39,361 nucleotides of DNA, taken from the NCBI GenBank assembly GCA_902617045.1, contig CACMVA010000007.1, positions 1 to 39,361 on the forward strand. Direction: 5' to 3'. Numbering within the stretch: position 1 is the stretch's first letter; every line of letters starts with the position of its first letter. Under the pieces are notes generated by a model, which was not told the DNA's origin, searched no databases, and saw only the letters and a list, made by a program, of their open reading frames with translations. This document shows, piece by piece, positions 7,516-15,701 of the stretch. Made by a program: the position numbers and the translations under genes. Source of the stretch: an uncultured SAR86 cluster bacterium. GTDB taxonomy: Bacteria; Pseudomonadota; Gammaproteobacteria; Magnimaribacterales; D2472.

Positions 7516-10134
7516 ATGACAAAATCTTTAGTAATAGTTGAGTCTCCTGCAAAAGCAAAGACCATTTCAAAGTACTTAGGACCTGAGTATATTGTTGAGT
7601 CTAGCGTTGGGCATATTAGAGATCTTCCAAAAAAAGGTGGCACAACTAGAACAAGACTTGTTGTACCAAAAGACCTCAGTCCAGAGGAAAAAGCCAGACA
7701 AAAGGAAATCAATGCTAGAAAAAGTTTAATAAGAAGGATGGGTGTTGATCCTGATAATGGATGGGATGCAAATTGGCAAATAATACCTGAAAAAGAGAAG
7801 GTGCTGAAGGCTTTAAAAAAAGCTGCAAAGAATGTTGATAATATATATTTAGCAACAGATTTAGATAGAGAAGGTGAAGCAATTGCTTGGCACCTTAAAG
7901 AAGCTTTAGGACCTCAAAAATACAATTACTCAAGAGTGAGATTTAATCAAATTACAAAAGATGCAATTATTGAGTCTTTCTCTGATCCAAAAGAAATAGA
8001 CCTTAATCTGGTTAAAGCATACAGAGCTAGAAGATTTTTAGATAAAGTTATTGGTTTTGAATTATCTCCATTGCTTTGGAAAAAAATTGCACGAGGCTTA
8101 TCAGCAGGAAGAGTTCAATCGGTTGCTTTAAGACTTTTAGACGAAAGAGAAAGATCTATCCAAGAATTTATTCCAGAGGAGTATTGGGAAATTTCGTTTT
8201 CAGCCAATACTAATAATGACGAAATAATTACATTTAATCTTGCAACTAAAAAAACAGATCCATTACTCTCAAAAGAAAAAGTTGAAACAATAAAACAACA
8301 AATAGAATCATGTAATTTATCAATAAATGAGATTTCTAAGAAGCCGGTAAAAGTCAAACCAAAAGCTCCTTTTATTACATCAACACTCCAACAATCTGCT
8401 AGCACAAGATTAAGTTTTAACGTAAAAAGAACCATGCGAGTTGCTCAAAAACTGTATGAAGCAGGCTTAATTACATATATGAGAACTGATGCTCCTAGTT
8501 TGAGTAAAGAATCTATAAAAGATGCTAGAAGTTTCATTAATGAAAATATTGGAGAGAAATATCTTACCAATGCTCCTAAAATTTATTCTAGTACTGAAAA
8601 TGCTCAAGAAGCTCATGAGGCAGTTAGACCCACTAATGCTTATTTAAAGCCACAAGATGTAATGCATTTATCTGATGAAGAATCAAAACTTTACACATTG
8701 ATTTGGGAAAGATTTATTGCTTCACAGATGCCAGACGCCGAGTATTTGTCTACATCTGCAAAGGTTTTTGTTGAGGAAAACGTATTTATTGCAAGAGGCA
8801 GAGAAGTAGTTTTTGATGGATTCACAAAAATTCTTAAAAGTTCATCAAAGGAAGAGGATATTCTTCCAAATCTTCAAGAGAGCGATTCTCTCAAAAGAGA
8901 AACTATTGATCTCGAACAAAAATTTACTAAGCCTCCCTCAAGATTTTCTGAAGCAGCCCTTGTTAGAGAGTTAGAAAAAAAAGGTATTGGTAGACCATCA
9001 ACTTATGCAAACATTATTTCAACTATTCAAGATAGAGGATATGTAGCAATTGAAAATAAAAGATTTTTTGTTAAAAAGATTGGTCATATTGTTGCGGAAA
9101 GGCTTATGGAGAGCTTCGATGACATCATGGACTATGACTTTACAGCAAACCTTGAAAATAATTTAGATAAAGTTGCAAATGGAGATGCTGATTGGCGGAG
9201 TATTCTAGATAATTTTTATAAAGCATTTCAAAATGATCTTAATTCAGCTTCTGATGAATATGTTGGAATGAGACCCGGAAATATTCCAACAGAAACAAAT
9301 ATTATATGTCCTTGTGGGAAAACTAACATGGTAATAAGAAATTCTTCGAATGGTGTTTTTCTGGGATGTTCAGGTTATCAAAATTCTGGTGATGAGAAAT
9401 GCAAAGAAACCCTTAATTTGATTTCAGGCGATGAAGCAATAAGCATTGACGATAATGAAGAAGTAGAAAATTTATTAATAAAGAAGAGATGCCCAAAATG
9501 TGAAACAAGTATGGATAATTATTTGATTGACGAAAACAGAAAGCTTCATGTATGTGGAAAAAATCCAGATTGTGACGGTTATATTGTAGAAGATGGTCAA
9601 TTTAGAATAAAAGGATATGACGGTCCTACACTTGAATGTCATAAATGTGGATCAGAGATGCAACTTAAAACCGGTAGATTTGGAAAATACTTTGGATGTT
9701 TAAATGATAATTGTGGAGCTACAAGAGCACTTCAAAGGAATGGTGAACCAAAACCTATCACAATGGAGCCAATAGAAATTAAAGATCTAAAATGCATAAA
9801 ATGCGAGGATCATTATCTACTAAGAGACAGCATGAAAGGTCTGTTCCTTGCTGCAAGCCAGTATCCAAAAAATAGAGAAACCAGAGCTCCTAAGGTTTCA
9901 GAAATAAATAGTCTGCATGAAGAAATTATTGAAGCATGTAGGTTTTTACCAGATAAAGAAAAACACTTATATCTATTAGATGCTCCTGAGACCGACAAGG
10001 ATGGAAATCCATATGTAATAAGATATAACAGAACAGAAGATACTCATTATGTTGCTTCAGAAAAAGATGGAAAAAAAACGAAATGGACTGCCACATATTC
10101 CAATGGGCAATGGGTTGAAAATCTAAAGAGTTAG
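7516..10134 (+). CDS. topA: DNA topoisomerase I (type IA)
   Basis: 872 residues (E. coli 865), collinear with the E. coli enzyme from start to end. The TOPRIM domain has Glu9 (VESPAKAKT) and D115-L-D117-R-E119 for Mg2+. The catalytic Tyr321 sits in GLITYMRTD. The C-terminal part carries three four-cysteine zinc ribbons: ICPCGKT...CSGY...CKE, RCPKCE...CGKNPDC, and ECHKCG...CLNDNC. A fourth, degenerate repeat starts CIKCEDHYLLRDS and leads into the final zinc-free repeat ending WVENLKS. It relaxes negative supercoils. A 58-bp gap separates it from the preceding gene; the stop overlaps the next start by one base. Confidence 0.97.
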   Translation: MTKSLVIVESPAKAKTISKYLGPEYIVESSVGHIRDLPKKGGTTRTRLVVPKDLSPEEKARQKEINARKSLIRRMGVDPDNGWDANWQIIPEKEKVLKALKKAAKNVDNIYLATDLDREGEAIAWHLKEALGPQKYNYSRVRFNQITKDAIIESFSDPKEIDLNLVKAYRARRFLDKVIGFELSPLLWKKIARGLSAGRVQSVALRLLDERERSIQEFIPEEYWEISFSANTNNDEIITFNLATKKTDPLLSKEKVETIKQQIESCNLSINEISKKPVKVKPKAPFITSTLQQSASTRLSFNVKRTMRVAQKLYEAGLITYMRTDAPSLSKESIKDARSFINENIGEKYLTNAPKIYSSTENAQEAHEAVRPTNAYLKPQDVMHLSDEESKLYTLIWERFIASQMPDAEYLSTSAKVFVEENVFIARGREVVFDGFTKILKSSSKEEDILPNLQESDSLKRETIDLEQKFTKPPSRFSEAALVRELEKKGIGRPSTYANIISTIQDRGYVAIENKRFFVKKIGHIVAERLMESFDDIMDYDFTANLENNLDKVANGDADWRSILDNFYKAFQNDLNSASDEYVGMRPGNIPTETNIICPCGKTNMVIRNSSNGVFLGCSGYQNSGDEKCKETLNLISGDEAISIDDNEEVENLLIKKRCPKCETSMDNYLIDENRKLHVCGKNPDCDGYIVEDGQFRIKGYDGPTLECHKCGSEMQLKTGRFGKYFGCLNDNCGATRALQRNGEPKPITMEPIEIKDLKCIKCEDHYLLRDSMKGLFLAASQYPKNRETRAPKVSEINSLHEEIIEACRFLPDKEKHLYLLDAPETDKDGNPYVIRYNRTEDTHYVASEKDGKKTKWTATYSNGQWVENLKS

Positions 10135-10571
10135 TGGAATATAAAGAATTATCAAATCTTTACCTAGATCTGTCAGAAGAGATTTTGAAAGATATTAATT
10201 TTGATAGCTCACTAAAAGACAATCATAGGCAACTTCTTTTTATTTCATGTATTGAGAATAGTCTCGATTGTGAAGCAAATAATATCTATGAGATTTATAA
10301 AAATGATCTTGAGCCTATCGAAGAATTTAATTTTGAATCAAAATGGAAAAAACTTATGGAAATAAGCACCATAAAAAATATAGTAGATAGTGAGTTTGAT
10401 CCAGATGGTCTTTTATCAATTTTACATGACTCAAAAGAAAGGGCTATTTCTGTTCCAGATACAAATATAATTTCAACTAATAAATTAAATGACTTGAAAA
10501 AATTTTCTTTGATATTAAATAAATATAAATCATTTAAAGAGTTACTTCGCAAATTACTCGATGAATGTTAA
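10134..10571 (+). CDS. conserved hypothetical protein downstream of topA (DUF6586-like)
   Basis: 145 residues from a GTG that overlaps the topA stop by one base, implying translational coupling. It is acidic and predicted mostly helical, with no membrane segment or catalytic motif. Similar-length helical proteins (DUF6586, PA3010 in Pseudomonas aeruginosa as I recall) occupy the same slot between topA and lexA, so I assign it by position and general character rather than by a strong motif. No function is known. Topology suggests a small cytoplasmic partner expressed with topoisomerase I. Confidence 0.65.
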   Translation: MEYKELSNLYLDLSEEILKDINFDSSLKDNHRQLLFISCIENSLDCEANNIYEIYKNDLEPIEEFNFESKWKKLMEISTIKNIVDSEFDPDGLLSILHDSKERAISVPDTNIISTNKLNDLKKFSLILNKYKSFKELLRKLLDEC

Positions 10572-10591
10572 GCTGTAACGTAAGGAAAAAC

Positions 10592-10849
10592 ATGGCAAAT
10601 TATCTAGAGCTAGCACAATTACCTGATGGAAGTATAGTACTTAGAAGATCAGACGATCACGATAATCCTATTGTAAAAATAGAATTCTCAAAGGAGTCTA
10701 AAGACTTCTTGAGAGGTCAAGAATTATCTGTTGCAAAAGAAATGATAAGAGCAGGAATTGAAAGTGTAAGTGGAAATGTTAGCGATTTAGATGAATTTTT
10801 TGAGAAGCAAAGAGAAAGATTTTCAAAAAAACAAAATATTCTTCATTAA
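10592..10849 (+). CDS. small conserved hypothetical protein between topA and lexA
   Basis: 85 residues from the ATG at 10592 (MANYLELAQLPDGSIVLRRSDD), chosen because TAAGGAAA sits about 5-11 nt upstream; an upstream ATG at 10565 would overlap the previous gene and adds an atypical MLSCNVRKN. The N-terminal half looks like short beta strands (GSIVLRRSDDHDNPIVKIEFS), the C-terminal half is helical and highly charged. The position corresponds to PA3009 in Pseudomonas (between the topA-linked gene and the sulA/lexA pair). No sulA-like gene is seen here. Its stop shares the bases TTAA with the lexA stop on the other strand. Confidence 0.7.
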   Translation: MANYLELAQLPDGSIVLRRSDDHDNPIVKIEFSKESKDFLRGQELSVAKEMIRAGIESVSGNVSDLDEFFEKQRERFSKKQNILH

Positions 10850-11460
10850 TTCCTTCTTAACAATCCAACGCTTTTACCTTCAATATGAAGTTGTTCACTT
10901 TCTAAATTTATTACGATATTTTCGAAATCTTCATTTGCAGGCTCTAACTCTACAATATTAGAAGATTTTCTATTAAAGAATTTAACAGTTACCTCATCAT
11001 CGAGTCTTGCAATAACAATGTCACCATTTTTTACATCAGTAGTTTTTTTGACTGCAATCAAGTCATCTTCCATGATGCCAGCATCTTTCATGCTTAGTCC
11101 TCTAACTTTTAAAAAATAATCAAAACCTGATTCAAAAAAAGATTTTGGACAGTTAATTGTTCTTTCTATATTTTCCTCAGCTAAAGTAGGTGATCCAGCA
11201 GCCACTAAGCCAATAACTGGATACTCATCTCCACCAAATGAATTGTTTTGATTGTTAACGGAGATACCTCTAGAAGCTCCACTTTCAATTGAAATAAATC
11301 CTTTCTTTTCAAGTGCTCTAAGATGAGTTTCAGCTGAATTTGGAGATTTAAATCCTAATTCTCTACAAATATCTGCCCTTGTTGGAGGAAAACCTGTTTT
11401 CTTTAGGTAAATTTGAATACAATCTAATACTCGTTGTTGTTGTGATGTTATTTCTTTCAT
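10846..11460 (-). CDS. lexA: LexA repressor
   Basis: 204 residues (E. coli 202). The N-terminal winged-helix domain (1-70) contains PPTRADICRELGFKSPNSAETHLRAL. The self-cleavage site is Ala88-Gly89 (VAAGSP), the nucleophile Ser123 (GLSMKDAG) and the general-base Lys160 (VTVKFF). LexA represses DNA-damage genes until RecA filaments trigger autocleavage. An SOS box lies just upstream, so it is autoregulated. It is convergent with the small gene before it (stops overlap in TTAA) and divergent from the nucleotidase operon. Confidence 0.97.
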   Translation of the reverse strand: MKEITSQQQRVLDCIQIYLKKTGFPPTRADICRELGFKSPNSAETHLRALEKKGFISIESGASRGISVNNQNNSFGGDEYPVIGLVAAGSPTLAEENIERTINCPKSFFESGFDYFLKVRGLSMKDAGIMEDDLIAVKKTTDVKNGDIVIARLDDEVTVKFFNRKSSNIVELEPANEDFENIVINLESEQLHIEGKSVGLLRRN

Positions 11461-11473
11461 AATAATAAAAAAA

Positions 11474-11493
11474 TACTGAATGTATGTACAGTA
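11474..11493. promoter_or_regulatory. LexA binding site (SOS box) between lexA and the nucleotidase gene
   Basis: TACTG-AATGTATGTA-CAGTA: both conserved CTG/CAG half-sites with a 10-bp AT-rich spacer, matching the E. coli consensus arms exactly. On the minus strand it overlaps a TATACT box (11495 to 11490) for lexA. On the plus strand its right edge overlaps a perfect TATAAT (11492-11497) pointing to the nucleotidase gene. Confidence 0.9.
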
Positions 11494-11497
11494 TAAT
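11492..11497 (+). promoter_or_regulatory. putative -10 box of the nucleotidase-thrH-queH-prp operon
   Basis: Perfect TATAAT whose first two bases belong to the SOS box. No good -35 is seen 15-18 bp upstream. Transcription would begin near 11504, just before a 7-codon ORF. Confidence 0.4.
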
Positions 11498-11505
11498 ACA
11501 AAACA

Positions 11506-11529
11506 ATGAGTTTTTACAAATTAAGTTAG
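11506..11529 (+). other. possible 7-codon leader ORF (MSFYKLS)
   Basis: ATG at 11506 lies 8 bp after the TATAAT box and reads seven codons to TAG at 11527-11529, one base before the nucleotidase ATG. This could be chance or a translationally coupled leader peptide. There is no run of regulatory codons, so classical attenuation is unlikely. Confidence 0.25.
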
Positions 11530-11530
11530 T

Positions 11531-12427
11531 ATGCAGGATTCAAAGTTAATTATCGGAATATCATCAAGAGCACTTTTTGATCTTGATGAAAGTCATGAAA
11601 TATATAAAAAACATGGCCTTAAATCATATGAGGAATATCAGATTGATAATGAAGATAAAACTTTAAAACCTGGTCAAGCTTTTAGCCTTGTAAACAAAAT
11701 CTTAAATATAAACGATCTTTATGATGGTGATGATAGAGTAGAAGTAATTTTGTTATCTAGAAATACATCCGACACAGGTCTAAGAATTAGAAATTCTATT
11801 GAAGATCATAATTTAAATATATCAAGAGCTGCATTTTGTGGAGGTGAGAGCCCTCATAGGTATGTTAAAGATTTTGGTGTGCATCTATTTTTATCAAGCA
11901 GCATTGAAGACGTTAAATTAGCTATACAAAGCAATGTAGCTGCTGCAACAATTATGTCTCGTTCATTAGAAAAAAATAAGAAATCAAATTCCGATATTTT
12001 AAAAATAGCTTTTGATGGAGATGCGGTAATTTTTTCAGACGAATCTGAAAAAGTTTTTCATGAAAAAGGTCTAGAAGCTTTTATCGAAAATGAGGTGAAT
12101 TCATTATCTGTTCTTAAAGAGGGACCATTTAAATCTTTTTTAGTGGAACTTAATAAAATTCAAAATGATTTTGAAATAAATGAATGTCCAATAAGAACTG
12201 CTTTGGTCACTGCCAGATCGGCTCCATCAGATAAGAGGGTTATCAAAACTCTAAGAAAATGGGGCGTTCGTATTGATGAATCGTTATTTTTGGGTGGAAT
12301 GGAGAAGGCTAAATTTTTAGAATCCTTTGATGCTGACATCTTTTTTGATGATCAAAAAAAACACATTATGAGCGCAAAAGACACAACTGCATCGGCTCAT
12401 GTCCCATACGGAGTAAAAAATAATTAA
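11531..12427 (+). CDS. cytosolic-type 5'-nucleotidase (PF06189 family)
   Basis: 298 residues. It matches the bacterial 5'-nucleotidase family with a HAD-like core: ISSRALFDLDESHEIY at the N-terminus, VILLSRNTSDTGLRI, the central IAFDGDAVIFSDESEKVF (acidic nucleophile region), ALVTARSAPSDKRVI and the late ESFDADIFFDDQKKHI. These enzymes dephosphorylate nucleoside monophosphates. It is the first gene of a six-gene block (nucleotidase, thrH, queH, prpB, prpC, prpD). Its -10 box touches the lexA SOS box, so partial control by LexA is likely. No Shine-Dalgarno precedes the ATG. Family assignment is from motif layout; the preferred nucleotide cannot be told. Confidence 0.85.
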   Translation: MQDSKLIIGISSRALFDLDESHEIYKKHGLKSYEEYQIDNEDKTLKPGQAFSLVNKILNINDLYDGDDRVEVILLSRNTSDTGLRIRNSIEDHNLNISRAAFCGGESPHRYVKDFGVHLFLSSSIEDVKLAIQSNVAAATIMSRSLEKNKKSNSDILKIAFDGDAVIFSDESEKVFHEKGLEAFIENEVNSLSVLKEGPFKSFLVELNKIQNDFEINECPIRTALVTARSAPSDKRVIKTLRKWGVRIDESLFLGGMEKAKFLESFDADIFFDDQKKHIMSAKDTTASAHVPYGVKNN

Positions 12428-12430
12428 ATT

Positions 12431-13042
12431 ATGGAAATTGTTTGTTTAGATATGGAAGGAACTCTCACTGAGGAAATTTGGGAGAAAGTTGCATATGATA
12501 CCGGCATTGAAGATCTAGGAAAAACTACTAGAGATATTCCTAGTTATGAGGATCTTCTAGATATGCGAATAGAAATTATGTCAAAGGAAGGCATAGGCTT
12601 ATCAGATGTTCAAAAAGCTGCATCTTCAGTTGAACTTCTCCCAGGGGCATTAGAATTTGTATCAAATCTTAGAAAAAATTTTCAAGTTGTGATTTTGTCT
12701 GATACTTTTCACGACATTGCTAAGCCACTGATGGAAAAGCTTGGGTTTCCTTTTTTACTTTGTCATAACCTAGAGATAAAAAATAATGAAATTGTTTCAT
12801 ACAAACTAAGACATCCTCAGGCGAAAAAACAAGCAATAAATGCATTTAAAGATATAGGATATAGATGCTTTGCAGCAGGTGACTCTCACAATGATATTCA
12901 AATGTTTGAGGTTGCAGATAAAGGATTTTTTATGAATGCTCCTGATAAGATTTCTTCTAAATTTCCTGAAATTCAATCTTTTCATAATTATAATGAGCTT
13001 GAAAAGGCAATCATACAAAATTCGGTATTCGTAAATGAGTGA
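12431..13042 (+). CDS. thrH: phosphoserine phosphatase / homoserine phosphotransferase (ThrH type)
   Basis: 203 residues, very close in length and layout to Pseudomonas ThrH (205). It is a HAD enzyme with nucleophile Asp7 in CLDMEGT; the second acidic residue of the DxD motif is Glu9, as in ThrH and unlike SerB. Other blocks are [42 protein letters not shown], and the acidic motif [12 protein letters not shown]. ThrH removes phosphate from phosphoserine and can transfer it to homoserine, bypassing ThrB. It begins 3 bp after the nucleotidase and overlaps queH by 8 bp. Confidence 0.93.
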   Translation: MEIVCLDMEGTLTEEIWEKVAYDTGIEDLGKTTRDIPSYEDLLDMRIEIMSKEGIGLSDVQKAASSVELLPGALEFVSNLRKNFQVVILSDTFHDIAKPLMEKLGFPFLLCHNLEIKNNEIVSYKLRHPQAKKQAINAFKDIGYRCFAAGDSHNDIQMFEVADKGFFMNAPDKISSKFPEIQSFHNYNELEKAIIQNSVFVNE

Positions 13043-13694
13043 TAATCTAAAGTTACAAAACTATAAAAGACCAGAATTAAAAATGCCTAATGGAGAAAAA
13101 AATCTTCTCCTTCATAGTTGTTGTGCTCCATGCTCTGGAGAAATTATGGAAGGGCTGGCAGCTTCAAAAATTAATACTACCGTTTATTTTTATAATCCAA
13201 ACATTCATCCTGTAGATGAATATGAGATAAGAAAAGAAGAAAATAGAAGGTTTTGCGAAAAAGTTGGATTTGATTGTATTGATGGTGATTACGACAAAGA
13301 TAATTGGTTTGAGAGAATAAAAGGATTAGAAAATGAACCAGAGAGAGGTGAAAGATGCACAAAATGTTTTGATATGCGTTTTGAAAGATCAGCACTTTTT
13401 GCATATGAAAATGGATTCAACGTTTATGCAACTACACTCGGCATTTCTAGATGGAAAGATATGGATCAAATCAATGATTCAGGACACAGAGCTGCTTCAA
13501 GATATGAAAATATATCTTATTGGGATTTTAATTGGAGAAAAAATGGTGGTTCATCAAGGATGATAGAAATTTCTAAAAGGGAGCATTTTTACCAACAAGA
13601 ATATTGTGGCTGTGTTTATAGTCTTCGAGACACTAATAGGTGGAGAAGAAAAAATAATAAAGATAGAATTATTAGAGGAATTAAATTTTACTGA
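13035..13694 (+). CDS. queH: epoxyqueuosine reductase QueH
   Basis: 219 residues. Conserved cysteines are Cys29-Cys30 and Cys33 (HSCCAPCSG), Cys108 and Cys111 ([11 protein letters not shown]), and the late pair Cys191-Cys193 (EYCGCVYS), with [13 protein letters not shown] and [10 protein letters not shown] between. QueH is the non-cobalamin alternative to QueG for the last step of queuosine synthesis in tRNA and binds a [4Fe-4S] cluster. Using QueH avoids a B12 requirement, which fits a cell that may not make cobalamin. It overlaps thrH and its TGA is one base before prpB. Confidence 0.95.
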   Translation: MSDNLKLQNYKRPELKMPNGEKNLLLHSCCAPCSGEIMEGLAASKINTTVYFYNPNIHPVDEYEIRKEENRRFCEKVGFDCIDGDYDKDNWFERIKGLENEPERGERCTKCFDMRFERSALFAYENGFNVYATTLGISRWKDMDQINDSGHRAASRYENISYWDFNWRKNGGSSRMIEISKREHFYQQEYCGCVYSLRDTNRWRRKNNKDRIIRGIKFY

Positions 13695-13695
13695 T

Positions 13696-14580
13696 ATGAC
13701 CCCAGGTAAGAAGTTTAGAGATGCCATAAAAAATAGCAGTCCTCTTATTATTCCAGGAGCAATAAATGCTTATTCAGCAAAATTAGCGGAAAAAGCAAAT
13801 CATAAAGCGATTTATCTTTCTGGAAGTGGGGTTGCTGCTGCCTCATATGGCCTTCCAGATCTTGGTGTAACCTCATTAGAGGATGTCTTAATTGACGCTA
13901 AGAGAATAACTGATGCAACTGATCTCCCTCTTTTGGTTGATATAGATACTGGCTGGGGTGGTTCTGAAGAAATATCAAATACGATTGTAGAAATGGAAAA
14001 TACTGGAGTTGCAGCAGTTCATATTGAAGATCAGGTCTATGATAAAAGATGCGGACATCGGCCAAATAAACAGATAGTGAGTGTCGCAGAAATGCAAGAT
14101 AGATTAAAAGCTGCAGTTGATGCGAAAAAAGATGAATCCTTTTTTATTATGGCAAGAACAGACGCACTTGCATCTGAGGGAATTGAAAAAGCAATTGAAA
14201 GATGTGGTGAATACTTAAAAGTTGGTGCTGACGGAATTTTCTTTGAAGCAGCTTTATCTTTAGATGAATACAAAGAATTTAAAAAAAATTTTTCATTTCC
14301 ATTACTAGCAAATATTACAGAATTTGGAAAAACTCCATTATTTACTCAAAAAGAACTTAGCGATGTTGGGGTCGATATTGTTTTATATCCTCTTACAGCA
14401 TTTAGAGCCATGAGTTTATCGGCAGAAAAAATTTATAATTCAATTATCAAAGACGGGACACAAGAGCCTCTGTTAGATATAATGCAGACCCGGGAAGAGT
14501 TGTATGAAGTTCTTGATTACTACAATTTTGAAAAACAACTTGATGAACAGTTTGAAAATACTAAAAAGGAAGGCTCATGA
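13696..14580 (+). CDS. prpB: 2-methylisocitrate lyase
   Basis: 294 residues from the ATG at 13696 (MTPGKKFRDAI); a longer frame to 13606 would lie inside queH. It belongs to the isocitrate lyase / PEP mutase family: LPLLVDIDTGWGG for Mg2+, AVHIEDQVYDKRCGHRPNK with catalytic Cys119 in KRCGH, and FIMARTDALASEG. It cleaves 2-methylisocitrate to pyruvate and succinate, the last step of the methylcitrate cycle for propionyl-CoA. It overlaps prpC by 4 bp. No PrpR-type sigma-54 activator is in the window. Confidence 0.95.
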   Translation: MTPGKKFRDAIKNSSPLIIPGAINAYSAKLAEKANHKAIYLSGSGVAAASYGLPDLGVTSLEDVLIDAKRITDATDLPLLVDIDTGWGGSEEISNTIVEMENTGVAAVHIEDQVYDKRCGHRPNKQIVSVAEMQDRLKAAVDAKKDESFFIMARTDALASEGIEKAIERCGEYLKVGADGIFFEAALSLDEYKEFKKNFSFPLLANITEFGKTPLFTQKELSDVGVDIVLYPLTAFRAMSLSAEKIYNSIIKDGTQEPLLDIMQTREELYEVLDYYNFEKQLDEQFENTKKEGS

Positions 14581-15698
14581 CTAAAAAACTAGAGGGCGCA
14601 GGTTTAAGAGGACAGGTTGCTGGAGAAACTTCGCTGTCAACTGTTGGTCAAATTGAGGGGCTTGCCTATAGGGGTCATAAAATCGAATTGCTTGCAGAAA
14701 AGTCTTCTTTTGAAGAAGTTGCTTATCTTTTGCTTTACGATAAACTTCCAAATCAATCAGAACTAGATGATTATAAGAAACTACTGAAGAGTCAAAGAGA
14801 CCTTCCTGATTCACTAAAACAAGTTCTTCAAAAAATTCCTTCGTCAGCTCATCCAATGGACGTAATGCGAACAGGTACATCTATGTTAGGTAATTTAGAA
14901 CCTGAAGGAGATTTTTCTAATCAGTTAAATTCTATAAACAGGATGATTGCAACAATGCCTTCAATTGTTACTTATTGGTACAAATACTCTCATGAAGGTT
15001 TAGATATTGATCTTGTAAATGATGAAGATAGTATGGCAGGTCATTTTTTACATATTCTTCATGGAAAAACACCTTCAGATTTGCATAGAAAAGTAATGGA
15101 TGTTTCTCTAATTTTGTATGCTGAACATGAATTTAATGCCTCTACTTTTACAGCAAGGGTTTGCGCATCAACTATGTCAGATATTCATTCATGCGTTGTA
15201 GCTGCTATTGGTTCTTTAAGAGGACCTCTTCATGGCGGAGCAAATGAAAAAGCAATGGAGTTAATTGAAAACTGGACTTCAAAAGAAGAAGCAAAAGCAA
15301 AAATTATCGAGATGCTTGGGAACAAAGAAAAAATAATGGGATTTGGCCATGCTGTTTATTCAATAAGAGATCCTAGAAATGCTGTAATTAAGGAATATGC
15401 AAAAGAATTATCTGAGTTGGCTGAAAATGATACTTTATATAAAGTAGCTGAAGAGGTTGAAAAAGTTATGGCTGATGAAAAGAAAATGTTTGCCAACGCA
15501 GACTTTTTTCATGCACCTGCATATTTCTATATGGGCATCCCAACAAAACTATTTACTCCAATATTTGTAATGTCAAGAGTATCTGGTTGGACTGCGCATT
15601 GCATGGAGCAAAGAGCAAACAATCGAATCATCAGACCGAGTGCTGATTATATTGGAGTTGAGACTTCAGATTGGGTCGATATTTCTGATAGGTCCTAA
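14577..15698 (+). CDS. prpC: 2-methylcitrate synthase
   Basis: 373 residues, the short citrate-synthase form. The catalytic triad is His219 (GPLHGGANE), His258 (GFGHAVY) and Asp309 (NADFFHAPAYFYMGIP), with the same spacing as E. coli PrpC. The N-terminus GAGLRGQVAGETSLSTVG is typical of methylcitrate synthases. It condenses propionyl-CoA with oxaloacetate. The length, sequence and flanking prpB and prpD argue for methylcitrate synthase, although such enzymes often keep some citrate synthase activity. Confidence 0.94.
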   Translation: MTKKLEGAGLRGQVAGETSLSTVGQIEGLAYRGHKIELLAEKSSFEEVAYLLLYDKLPNQSELDDYKKLLKSQRDLPDSLKQVLQKIPSSAHPMDVMRTGTSMLGNLEPEGDFSNQLNSINRMIATMPSIVTYWYKYSHEGLDIDLVNDEDSMAGHFLHILHGKTPSDLHRKVMDVSLILYAEHEFNASTFTARVCASTMSDIHSCVVAAIGSLRGPLHGGANEKAMELIENWTSKEEAKAKIIEMLGNKEKIMGFGHAVYSIRDPRNAVIKEYAKELSELAENDTLYKVAEEVEKVMADEKKMFANADFFHAPAYFYMGIPTKLFTPIFVMSRVSGWTAHCMEQRANNRIIRPSADYIGVETSDWVDISDRS

Positions 15699-15701
15699 AA
15701 T

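Noticed and set aside
13606-13695. 30-codon upstream extension of prpB
   Set aside because: It lies inside queH in another frame and the residues do not match the PrpB N-terminus.
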